Source: Propionibacteriaceae bacterium
Lineage (GTDB): Bacteria > Actinomycetota > Actinomycetes > Propionibacteriales > Propionibacteriaceae
Length of the DNA: 14,488 bases
Assembly: GCA_024636075.1 (NCBI GenBank)
Contig: JAGXHS010000170.1
Coordinates: 1 to 14,488 of the forward strand
Direction: 5' to 3'
Shown: positions 1 through 6,976 of the stretch, piece after piece
How positions within the stretch are numbered: the stretch's first letter is position 1
How the letters are laid out: every line of letters starts with the position of its first letter
Notes under the pieces: model-generated
What the model was told of the DNA's origin: nothing
Databases searched by the model: none
The model's input: the letters and a program-made list of their open reading frames with translations, nothing else
Translations under genes and position numbers: made by a program

Positions 1-759
1 AAGGATTTCATCATCGGCCTCGGCGGATCAGCCACCAATGACGCCGGAGTCGGCATGCTGCGCGCCCTTGGTGCGGAATTCAGAACCAAGGAGGGCGACT
101 GCATCCCGGACGGCGCGATCGGGCTGCGCAAGGTCGCCTCGGTGGATCTCAGTGGACTTGATCAACGCCTGCTCGGTGCGCGGGTGCGGATCGCCTGCGA
201 CGTGTCGAACCCGCTGTTGGGCAGCGAGGGTGCATCAGCTGTCTACGGGCCGCAGAAGGGCGCCACCGATCAGGACGTGCCCGAACTCGACGCCGCGCTG
301 GAAAGGTGGGCGGACGTGATCGAAGCCGAACTGCCCGAGCCGGTGCGCGAGATCCCCGGTAGCGGGGCTGCCGGCGGTCTGGGGGCGGCCTTCGCCGGCG
401 TCGTCGGCGCGAGCATGGAGCCTGGCGTGGAGCTGGTGATCAGCACCGTCGGGTTGCGGGAGCGGTTGGCCGGGGCCGACTGGGTTTTCACCGGCGAAGG
501 CGGCATTGATCGGCAGACGGCGTCCGGGAAGACGCCCTGGGGAGTGGCATGGGCTGCCGCAGAGCAGCGCGTGCCCGCTGTCCTCTTCGGTGGTCGGGTG
601 TCGCCAGAAGCGGACGACCTGGTGGGAGAGGCCGTGAGCGCGGTGGTCTGCATCTCACCCGGCGTCACTGATCTGGCGAGAGCATTGGCCGACGGACCTG
701 CCAATCTTGAACGCACGGCTGCCACGGTCACCAGGCTGCTGCTGTCCGGGCGCGATTGA
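1..759 (+). CDS. Glycerate kinase, C-terminal part (5' end outside the window)
   Basis: The reading frame is open from base 1, so about 252 residues of a protein usually near 370-400 residues are present. The first residues, GLGGSATNDAGVGMLRALG, are the conserved glycine/serine-rich motif of the GarK/GlxK-type glycerate kinase family (PF02595). A second family motif, FTGEGGIDRQTASGKTP, lies about two thirds of the way through, followed by a small-residue stretch (VPAVLFGG) typical of the C-terminal lobe. The enzyme phosphorylates D-glycerate with ATP, feeding glyoxylate/serine-derived glycerate into glycolysis. The ATG at 55 lies inside the conserved motif and is not the true start. The gene converges on the sucrase/ferredoxin-like gene with only 19 bp between stop codons, and I see no terminator there. 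Whether the product is 2- or 3-phosphoglycerate cannot be read from this fragment. Confidence 0.93.
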   Translation, partial: KDFIIGLGGSATNDAGVGMLRALGAEFRTKEGDCIPDGAIGLRKVASVDLSGLDQRLLGARVRIACDVSNPLLGSEGASAVYGPQKGATDQDVPELDAALERWADVIEAELPEPVREIPGSGAAGGLGAAFAGVVGASMEPGVELVISTVGLRERLAGADWVFTGEGGIDRQTASGKTPWGVAWAAAEQRVPAVLFGGRVSPEADDLVGEAVSAVVCISPGVTDLARALADGPANLERTAATVTRLLLSGRD

Positions 760-778
760 TGAGCGCCGGGGTGCTGGG

Positions 779-1747
779 TCAGTCGACCGCAACCTGCTGG
801 ATCGTCGCGGTCCAGCTGGCGGCAGGTTCGAGTGCGGCACCGCAGGACGGCGGCAGCGACTCGGCGTGCATCACCCGATGCACCTCGACCTGCCAGCTGC
901 GGCCGTCACGGTGGCACACCGGTACCGAGTAGGCCTGGGATTCAGGTGGGTAGGCATCCGCCGCACTGTCTGGGCTGCCAACCCGAATCTGTGCCAGACG
1001 GTGCTCGCCGATCTCGTGCCGCAGCACCGAATCGGCGACCTGCCGGGGGGTCTCGAACACGGAACGACCGCGATCATGCTGGCTGTCAGCCCAGGCGAGC
1101 AGCCCTCGGTCAGCCGCAGTCAGGGCGGCCAGGGCCAGCCCCGTATCTGCCCGGGCCAGCATCTGCATTGTCGGCAGCACCACCAGGGTGGGAGCGAAGC
1201 GGTGCCCCGACAGGTGTGATGTCTCCCAGATGCGTCCGGGAGCCGCAGCTGCCAACTCTGAGCTCAACGGGCGGCCGAGAGTCGCACAACACTGATCCCG
1301 GCGACCATTGGTGCACACCAGCAGCACCGAATCAGTGGGCCCGAAGCCCCTGGGTGGAGCGGTGTTGGCGAGTGTCGCCCAACGAATCAGTCCCGGCAGC
1401 ACCGATTCCAACTCGGCGGTGTCTGAGACGCTTCCCTGGAGCAGCACCGGATCCTCGTACCTGGTGGAGCTGATCAGGATCTGGCGACGACCAACGAATG
1501 ATTCCCCTCTTTCGCCGGGGCCACGAATCAACACCAGCCGGCCGCCGACGGAGGTGATGGCATCGTCGAGCCACCAGGCGAGAGTCTGATCCAACCGCGA
1601 CTCGGTAATGGCTGTGTGGCGCCATGGGCCCGGTTGCTCGAGCGCGACCCAGAACCTCGCCAACGGTGCTGTTCCAACAGCTGTCAGGGAATCGTGGCGC
1701 CACGCTGCCGAGCAGGGCAGGCTGACCGCATCGCTTCCAGGGTTCAT
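779..1747 (-). CDS. Sucrase/ferredoxin-like family protein (thioredoxin-like [2Fe-2S] fold)
   Basis: The protein belongs to the sucrase/ferredoxin-like family (PF06999). Seen directly: the N-terminal CSAAW ... GTAPLARFWVALEQPGPW block, and the central cysteine motif LLVCTNGRRDQCCATLGRPL followed by ETSHLSGHRFAPTLVVLP, which resembles thioredoxin-like ferredoxin cluster ligands. The family is widespread in actinobacteria and its physiological role is not established; the name comes from a dubious sucrase clone. I chose the ATG at 1747 (322 residues). The longer version, GTG at 1834, begins 7 bp after pstB with no ribosome site and adds 29 residues outside the conserved region. It would also put a hairpin (1801-1818) inside the coding sequence. 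CAGACT, six bases before the ATG, resembles the leaderless -10 elements elsewhere in the window, so independent transcription is possible. It lies just downstream of the pst operon on the same strand. Confidence 0.85.
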   Translation of the reverse strand: MNPGSDAVSLPCSAAWRHDSLTAVGTAPLARFWVALEQPGPWRHTAITESRLDQTLAWWLDDAITSVGGRLVLIRGPGERGESFVGRRQILISSTRYEDPVLLQGSVSDTAELESVLPGLIRWATLANTAPPRGFGPTDSVLLVCTNGRRDQCCATLGRPLSSELAAAAPGRIWETSHLSGHRFAPTLVVLPTMQMLARADTGLALAALTAADRGLLAWADSQHDRGRSVFETPRQVADSVLRHEIGEHRLAQIRVGSPDSAADAYPPESQAYSVPVCHRDGRSWQVEVHRVMHAESLPPSCGAALEPAASWTATIQQVAVD

Positions 1748-1800
1748 GCCATGAGTCTGCCCTAAGCGCGGCAACAACCGAAAGGCTGGTCCACCTGTCA

Positions 1801-1818
1801 GAGGGGCCTGGTCCCCTC
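1801..1818 (-). terminator. Short hairpin after pstB
   Basis: GAGGGG and CCCCTC (6 bp, perfect) flank a 6-base loop, about 23 bases past the pstB stop codon. No U-run follows on the minus strand, so it is at best a U-less terminator or a 3'-end-stabilising stem at the end of pstSCAB. Its position also argues for the shorter start of the next gene. Confidence 0.4.
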
Positions 1819-1841
1819 CATTCTTTGCCGTCACTTCGCGA

Positions 1842-2621
1842 TCAGCCGAATCGACCGGTGATGTAGTCCTCAGTGGACTTTTCCTCCGGGTTGGAGAAGA
1901 TCTTGTCGGTGGGACCCATCTCGATCAGTTGGCCCGGTTTCCCCTGGGCTTCCAGATTGAAGAACGCGGTCACGTCGGAGACACGGGCCGCCTGCTGCAT
2001 GTTGTGGGTGACGATCACCACGGTGTATTTGTCACGCAGGACCTGAATCAGGTCCTCGACCGCCAACGTCGAGATCGGGTCAAGGGCCGAACACGGCTCA
2101 TCCATCAGGATCACCTCTGGTGACACAGCGATGGCGCGCGCGATCACCAGGCGCTGCTGCTGGCCACCGGACAACCCGGAGCCGGGGTTGTCGAGGCGAT
2201 CCTTCACCTCGTTCCACAGGTTGGCACCCTTGAGTGAGGACTCCACCAACTCGTCTGCCTGCTTGCCGCTGATGCGGGCGTTGTTCAGCCGGACACCGGC
2301 CAGCACGTTTTCCTTGATGGACATCGTCGGGAAGGGATTGGGCTTCTGGAAGACCATTCCGACCTGGCGGCGGACCCGGACCGGGTCGACCTTCTTGTCG
2401 TAAAGGTTGACGCCGTCCAGCAACACCTCGCCCTTCACGTAGGCACCGTTGATCACCTCGTGCATCCGGTTCAGGGCGCGCAAGACTGTTGACTTGCCGC
2501 AGCCGGAAGACCCGATGAAGGCCGTCACCGATCGCGGCTCGATCGTCATGTTGACGTTCTGCACAGCATGGAACTTGCCGTAGTAGATGTCGAGGTTCTT
2601 GGTCTCAATACGCTTGGACAT
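1842..2621 (-). CDS. pstB: Phosphate ABC transporter ATP-binding protein PstB
   Basis: The 259-residue protein is full length for PstB, the ATPase that powers high-affinity phosphate import. All nucleotide-binding motifs are intact: Walker A GSSGCGKST (37-45), Q-loop Gln92 in FQKPNPFP (the PNPFP stretch is characteristic of PstB), signature LSGGQQ (150-155), Walker B ILMDEP (171-176), D-loop SALD (178-181) and switch His206. The C-terminal TEDYITGRFG is also typical. Translation starts at ATG with an AGAGAG ribosome site about 7 bases upstream, 28 bp after pstA. It is the last gene of pstSCAB. It should sit on the cytoplasmic face as a dimer under PstC-PstA. No phoU follows here; that regulator, if present, is encoded elsewhere. 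Confidence 0.98.
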   Translation of the reverse strand: MSKRIETKNLDIYYGKFHAVQNVNMTIEPRSVTAFIGSSGCGKSTVLRALNRMHEVINGAYVKGEVLLDGVNLYDKKVDPVRVRRQVGMVFQKPNPFPTMSIKENVLAGVRLNNARISGKQADELVESSLKGANLWNEVKDRLDNPGSGLSGGQQQRLVIARAIAVSPEVILMDEPCSALDPISTLAVEDLIQVLRDKYTVVIVTHNMQQAARVSDVTAFFNLEAQGKPGQLIEMGPTDKIFSNPEEKSTEDYITGRFG

Positions 2622-2649
2622 GTCTGACTCTCTGTGGTGATCGAACGGG

Positions 2650-3720
2650 TCAGCGGGACTTGGGAGCGAACCTCCAGGCCACCAGGCGCCCGATCAGGTT
2701 GAGACCCATCACGATGAGGATCAGGGTGAGTGCACCCGCCCAGGCACGAGCGTAGTACGGTTCCTGCGGGATGCCGGGTGTCACGTAGGAGTAGTAGACG
2801 AACACCGGCAGAGTGGTCATCGGGCCATTGATCGGATTGGTGTTCAAACTCGATGTGAGACCGGCTGTGACCAGCAGGGGCGCGGTTTCACCGATGACCC
2901 GGGCGATCGCCAGGATCATGCCGGTGATGATGCCGGCGATCGAGGTGGGCAGCACGACCTTCAGGACGGTGCGCCACTTCGGCACCCCCAGGGCGTAGGC
3001 GGATTCCCGCAGATCGTTGGACACCAGCCGGAGCATTTCTTCGGTGGAGCGCACCACGGTCGGAATCATCAGCACACTGAGTGCCGCGGCGCCGGCGAGT
3101 CCGGTCTTGGTGCCGGGGCCGAAGAGGATCGAGAAGACCGTGTAGGCGAACAAACCGGCCACGATCGAGGGAATGCCCGTCATCACGTCCACGAAGAAGG
3201 TGATCGATCGGGCCAGCCGACCGTTCCTTCCGTACTCGACCAGGAAGATGGCGCTCAGCATACCGATTGGAACCGAGACCAGCGTCGCGATACCGGTGAT
3301 GATCAGGGTGCCGTAGACGGCGTGTATGGCACCGCCGCCCTCGCCGACGATGTTGCGCATCGAATAGCTGAAGAACTTGCCGTCGAGACGTTCCGATCCG
3401 CGAACGGCGACGCCCGCGATCAGCGAGATCAATGGGATGAGAGCGACCAGGAAGAACAGACTGACCATCTGGCGAGCAAGTCGGTCCTTCGCCTTTCGGA
3501 TGCCCTCAACAGCGCTGGACAGGGCGAACATCCCGACCAGGAACAGGGCGATGCCACTGAGCGCTACAGCGGTGATGGAGAAGTGTCCGACGGAGTTGAG
3601 CAGCCCCGCAGCTATCCCCAGCGAGACCAGAAGTGTCGCCCACGGGGTGTACTTGGGTAGCTGACCGGCGATCAGCGAGTTGGCCGAGGCTTCCTGGGGA
3701 GTGGTGACAGCAGTGGACAT
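2650..3720 (-). CDS. pstA: Phosphate ABC transporter permease PstA
   Basis: This is an inner-membrane permease subunit of 356 residues. The EAA loop that docks to PstB is ESAYALGVPKWRTVLKVVLP (about 239-258), followed by IARVIGETAPLL, a hallmark of PstA. Hydrophobic segments appear near residues 28-45, 48-68, 86-107, 135-160, 175-200, 207-222, 258-278 and 328-348. The first two precede the usual six-helix permease core and form an N-terminal extension. The start ATG overlaps the pstC stop codon by one base (TGATG), implying translational coupling and near-stoichiometric synthesis of the two permeases. It pairs with PstC to form the phosphate channel. Confidence 0.97.
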   Translation of the reverse strand: MSTAVTTPQEASANSLIAGQLPKYTPWATLLVSLGIAAGLLNSVGHFSITAVALSGIALFLVGMFALSSAVEGIRKAKDRLARQMVSLFFLVALIPLISLIAGVAVRGSERLDGKFFSYSMRNIVGEGGGAIHAVYGTLIITGIATLVSVPIGMLSAIFLVEYGRNGRLARSITFFVDVMTGIPSIVAGLFAYTVFSILFGPGTKTGLAGAAALSVLMIPTVVRSTEEMLRLVSNDLRESAYALGVPKWRTVLKVVLPTSIAGIITGMILAIARVIGETAPLLVTAGLTSSLNTNPINGPMTTLPVFVYYSYVTPGIPQEPYYARAWAGALTLILIVMGLNLIGRLVAWRFAPKSR

Positions 3721-4700
3721 CAGTTTGCTCCAGAGAACTCGGACCGGCGGGCGATCACCCAGCGCGCAGTCATGTTGACCGCCAAGGTGATGATGAACAG
3801 CACCAGGCCGGTGGCGATCAGCTGATTCACTCCCAGCCCGTACGCCTCGGGGAAGGACAGAGCGATGTTGGAGGCGATCGTGTTGGGGTTCTGGCTGGTC
3901 AACACCCGGAAGTTGATCACGTCATCCGGCGAGAGCACCATGGCCACCGCCATGGTTTCGCCAAGTGCGCGACCCAGACCGAGCATCGATGCCGAGATGA
4001 TGCCCGGCATTCCGAAGGGGATTACGGCCTGGCGGATCATCTCCCACTTGGTGGCGCCCAGAGCGAGCGAGGCTTCTTCGTGTAACCGGGGTGTCTGTAG
4101 GAACACTTCGCGGGTGATGGCGGTGATGATCGGCAGCACCATCACGGCGAGCACGATGGCTGCGGTCAGGACGGTACGTCCGGTTCCGGAGACGGCCCCG
4201 GAGAACAACGGGATCCAGCCCAGATTTTCGTTCAACCACAAGAACAACGGGCGCACCGCTGGGGCGAGGGTGTTGATGCCCCACAGACCGAAGACCACGG
4301 AGGGAACGGCTGCCAGTAGATCGATGATGTAGCCGAGGGTCTGCGCCATCCGCTTCGGTGCATAGTGCGAAATGAACAGCGCGATGCCGAGCGACACCGG
4401 CACTGCCATCACCATCGCGAGGGCGGCGGCCCAGACGGTCCCGAAGGCGAAGGGCGCGACGTAGCTCCAGAAGTTGCCGTACGGCAGGTCTTTGACGTCG
4501 GCGGTCAGCGCCGGGATCGAAAGCCCCACGAGAAATGTGGCGACGGCAGCGAGGATCACCAGGATCCCGATGCCGGACCCCTTGGTCAGCTGGGTGAAGA
4601 GCCTCTCGCCGAAGCGCTTGCTGGAATGGATTATCTCGTGATGGTCATCGCCGGACCCGCCACCGGCGGTGCCGGTGGACGGCTGCGTCGTAGTCGACAT
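3720..4700 (-). CDS. pstC: Phosphate ABC transporter permease PstC
   Basis: This is a 326-residue integral membrane permease. The EAA loop is EASLALGATKWEMIRQAVIP (about 209-228), followed by LGRALGETMAVAMV, the PstC counterpart of the PstA motif. Six or so membrane segments fall near 43-63, 86-111, 122-145, 176-198, 228-255 and 291-313, after a soluble Gly/Ser/Asp-rich N-terminus. The ATG at 4700 is chosen because an excellent AGGAGA ribosome site lies 5-6 bases upstream. The frame stays open back to 4784, but that would start inside a strong hairpin and add 28 residues without support. The gene follows pstS after 127 bp and overlaps pstA by one base. Confidence 0.96.
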   Translation of the reverse strand: MSTTTQPSTGTAGGGSGDDHHEIIHSSKRFGERLFTQLTKGSGIGILVILAAVATFLVGLSIPALTADVKDLPYGNFWSYVAPFAFGTVWAAALAMVMAVPVSLGIALFISHYAPKRMAQTLGYIIDLLAAVPSVVFGLWGINTLAPAVRPLFLWLNENLGWIPLFSGAVSGTGRTVLTAAIVLAVMVLPIITAITREVFLQTPRLHEEASLALGATKWEMIRQAVIPFGMPGIISASMLGLGRALGETMAVAMVLSPDDVINFRVLTSQNPNTIASNIALSFPEAYGLGVNQLIATGLVLFIITLAVNMTARWVIARRSEFSGAN

Positions 4701-4725
4701 GTTTTCTCCTGGGGTTCCCCGGGTC

Positions 4726-4748
4726 AGACGAGGACTCGTGACTCGTCT
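4726..4748 (-). other. Minor inverted repeat in the pstS-pstC spacer
   Basis: AGACGAG and CTCGTCT (7 bp, perfect) surround a 9-base loop. The element also contains a tandem GACTCGT-GACTCGT (4733-4746). It sits between the large hairpin at 4773-4810 and the pstC ribosome site and may help shape the pstS-pstC mRNA junction. Function is inferred only. Confidence 0.35.
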
Positions 4749-4772
4749 TGTGCCATCTTGCCGGGTGACTCG

Positions 4773-4810
4773 CACTGCGCCCATCCCGCCGTGGCGGGAT
4801 GGACGCAGTG
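4773..4810 (-). other. Large intercistronic hairpin between pstS and pstC
   Basis: An outer 7-bp stem (CACTGCG / CGCAGTG) is separated by one mismatched pair from an inner, perfectly complementary 10-bp arm pair (CCATCCCGCC / GGCGGGATGG) that leaves only a GT apex, so in practice about nine pairs and a CGTG tetraloop. It starts 17 bp past the pstS stop. No U-run follows on the minus strand. The likely role is partial termination and/or protection of the pstS message from 3' exonucleases. This would give more binding protein than permease, as described for malE-malF type operons. Confidence 0.75.
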
Positions 4811-4827
4811 CTGGTACCCAGTGTGGG

Positions 4828-5913
4828 TCACGCTACCGAGTCGATGGCGGCCTTGACCTTCTCGGACAGCATTGCGGACAGCGGAGCGGCGCCAGCCTTC
4901 TCCATGGCGACCTGCTGGCCCTGTTCGGAGGCCATGTAGCCGACATAGCTCTTCACCAGCTCCGCAGTGGCGGCGTCCTTGTAGCTCTGGCAGACGATCG
5001 CGTAGCTGACCAGCACGATCGGGTAGCCCTCGGCCTTGCGATCCAGGTTCAGAGCGAGGTCGTGTTCGCTGCGCCCCGGTACCTGGGGTGAGTTCTCCAC
5101 CACCTGGGCTGCAGCCTCCTCGCTCGGTCCGACGAACGTGTCACCCTCGCCGATCTCGACCTTCTTCAAGTCCTTGGTCTGTGACGCATCGGCGTAGCCG
5201 ATCGTGTTCACGCCGTTGGTGACGGCGGCGACCACGCCGGACGTGCCCTTGGCGGCTTCGCCACCGGGGTAGGCCCACTCGCCGCCCGCTGCCTTGTCCC
5301 AGACGTTGCCGGCGACCTGGTGCAGGTAGTCGGTGAAGTTTTCGGTGGTGCCCGAATCGTCGGAGCGGTGCACAGCCGTGATGTTGGCCGAGGGCAGCTT
5401 GGCGTCGGGGTTCAGTGCAGCGATCTTCGCGTCGTCCCACCTGGTGATGTCGCGCTTGAAGATGCCGGCCAACGTTTCGGCGTTCAACTTCAGTGAGTCG
5501 ACGCCGTCGACGTTGAAGATCACAGCGATCGGGGAGATGTACACAGGAAGGTCGAGAGCGATCGAATCAGCAGTGCACTTGCCGAACGCGCCGGGCTGGT
5601 TCTCGTCGGCGGTGAACGCGCGGTCCGAGCCGGCGAAGTCGGCGCCGCCTCCCATGAAGGCTTCGCGACCGGCGCCGGAACCCTCGGGTGAATAGGTGAT
5701 TGTGACGTCAGGATTGGCGGTCTGGAATTCAGCCACCCAGTTCTCCTGGACAACTTTCTGCGAGGAGGCACCGGTACCTTGGAGACGTCCCGACATCGAC
5801 GAGCCGCCCTCGCCACTGGGGGCGGCGGCGCCGCCGCCTTCATTCGCGGCGCAGGCTGAGAACGCCAGCGCACAGCTGAGGCCGAGTACTGCAGTGAGAC
5901 GATTGAACTTCAC
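4828..5913 (-). CDS. pstS: Phosphate-binding lipoprotein PstS
   Basis: This is a 361-residue periplasmic-type phosphate-binding protein. The N-terminus (MKFNRL, then a hydrophobic stretch) ends in FSAC with Cys21 as the predicted lipidated residue, so the mature protein is anchored outside the membrane. A Gly/Ser-rich linker follows. Ligand-pocket motifs are present: LQGTGASSQ near the mature N-terminus, SPEGSGAGREAF, FAGSDRAF and the RSDDSGTTENFTDYL block that wraps phosphate. It delivers phosphate to PstC-PstA. The GTG start at 5913 has an AAGGGA ribosome site about 8 bases upstream. A PHO box lies 118-134 bp upstream of the start, consistent with strong induction under phosphate starvation. 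It is the first and probably the most highly expressed gene of the operon. Confidence 0.97.
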   Translation of the reverse strand: MKFNRLTAVLGLSCALAFSACAANEGGGAAAPSGEGGSSMSGRLQGTGASSQKVVQENWVAEFQTANPDVTITYSPEGSGAGREAFMGGGADFAGSDRAFTADENQPGAFGKCTADSIALDLPVYISPIAVIFNVDGVDSLKLNAETLAGIFKRDITRWDDAKIAALNPDAKLPSANITAVHRSDDSGTTENFTDYLHQVAGNVWDKAAGGEWAYPGGEAAKGTSGVVAAVTNGVNTIGYADASQTKDLKKVEIGEGDTFVGPSEEAAAQVVENSPQVPGRSEHDLALNLDRKAEGYPIVLVSYAIVCQSYKDAATAELVKSYVGYMASEQGQQVAMEKAGAAPLSAMLSEKVKAAIDSVA

Positions 5914-6025
5914 GTGAGGTGTCCCTTCCGGGGTCTTGATCCCCAGCTAGGTGTGATCCCGCTCGATGAACCGAGCAGGCTTTTCGTCTATCACGGTAAG
6001 GAACCTGTGTGACCAATCGTGTGGT

Positions 6026-6047
6026 GATTGGTGAACGGAGAGTGAAC
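6026..6047 (-). promoter_or_regulatory. PHO box (PhoP-type operator) upstream of pstS
   Basis: On the minus strand two 11-base direct repeats abut: GTTCACTCTCC (6047-6037) and GTTCACCAATC (6036-6026). This matches the actinobacterial PhoP operator, tandem 11-mers beginning GTTCACC. A weaker unit in the same register, GGTCACACAGG (6014-6004), may be a further contact. The site also overlaps a 7-bp inverted repeat, ACCAATC/GATTGGT (6012-6018 and 6026-6032). A possible -10 hexamer is TACCGT at 5998-5993, but it is not well positioned relative to a -35 and I do not rely on it. Confidence 0.8.
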
Positions 6048-6094
6048 TCCTCGCAGCGGGGGTGCACCACCAAGTGCAGAGCGGGTATCCCGGA

Positions 6095-6976
6095 TCAGGT
6101 GAGCGGTAGGTGGTTCTCCACGGCCCACGGTTCACCGTCACTGTCGAGGTGCACCACCAGGCATTCCGACACCTCCAGCGCTCGGGCCGCCAGATTCGAG
6201 GCGTACAGCATGTCTGGGAGGATCGGGCGATGCCCACAGATGGCCACTACGTCATCTGGACGAGCCGCGATCCGCAGCTTGAGCTTCGCCAGGTAGCCAC
6301 GCACCTGTTGGCTGCGATCCTTGCCCTTCTCCTCGCTCAGCAGGTCGACAGTCTTGATCGGAATCTTCTCGCGTTTCGAGAACGGCAGGAAGGTCTGTAC
6401 GCAGCGGGTGGACGACGAACTGATCAGATACCCGACGCCGTAGGCGCTGAGCAGGTTGATCAGCGCCCGGGCCTGCCTTTTGCCCTCGCGGCTGATCTCG
6501 CGCTTCGAGTCGTCGCTGCCTTTGTAGCGCTTGCGGGTGATCGCTTTGGCGTGCCGCACAATGAGCATGGTGGATCCGCCGTCGACGCCCAGCGCCTGTT
6601 CAAGTACCGCCCGCTCGTCTTCATGGTTGAGGCGACGCAGGGCTTCTTCGATCTTGATCCATTCGACCTGATCGACCTCGCCGTCGGGTTTGTGTTTCGA
6701 GATGGTCAACGGGTGGCCGATCCACCAATCGACGATCTTGGTCTTCTTGTCCACCGGATAGCTGCGGATCCCCAACGGCCGCCCCAACCGGACGCGGACA
6801 CCGGTTTCTTCGAGGGTCTCTCGGACCGCCGCCACCGGCGCCAGTTCCCGGGCGTTGAGCTTGCCCTTCGGTAGAGACCAGTCGCCGTACTTCGGTCGGT
6901 GTACGACCAGAACCTCCCGGTGGCCGTCTGATTCACGCAGCGTCACCGTGCCTGCTGCCAGCACCACATCGTTCAA
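6095..6976 (-). CDS. mutT1: MutT1-type protein: Nudix hydrolase fused to histidine phosphatase
   Basis: This is a two-domain protein of 293 residues. The N-terminal Nudix domain has a complete Nudix box (38-60: G-x5-E-x7-RETLEETGV). The C-terminal histidine-phosphatase domain has the R141-H142 motif (IVRHAKA), Arg191 (SSSTRCVQT) and His249 (CGHRP), so both active sites look intact. In mycobacteria the orthologue (Rv2985, next to ppk1) converts 8-oxo-(d)GTP to the monophosphate through the diphosphate and also acts on diadenosine polyphosphates. I choose the TTG at 6976. It overlaps the ppk stop codon (TTGA) and has a GAAGGGA ribosome site 7 bases upstream. Longer starts in the same frame (ATG 6997, or 7084 deep inside ppk) lack a ribosome site. 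Coupling to ppk and position before pstS link it to phosphate metabolism. Confidence 0.93.
   Translation of the reverse strand: MNDVVLAAGTVTLRESDGHREVLVVHRPKYGDWSLPKGKLNARELAPVAAVRETLEETGVRVRLGRPLGIRSYPVDKKTKIVDWWIGHPLTISKHKPDGEVDQVEWIKIEEALRRLNHEDERAVLEQALGVDGGSTMLIVRHAKAITRKRYKGSDDSKREISREGKRQARALINLLSAYGVGYLISSSSTRCVQTFLPFSKREKIPIKTVDLLSEEKGKDRSQQVRGYLAKLKLRIAARPDDVVAICGHRPILPDMLYASNLAARALEVSECLVVHLDSDGEPWAVENHLPLT

Noticed and set aside
6063..6078. TGCAC/GTGCA stem after mutT1 as a terminator
   Set aside because: Only five base pairs with a six-base loop and no U-run; mutT1 may end without a visible intrinsic terminator.
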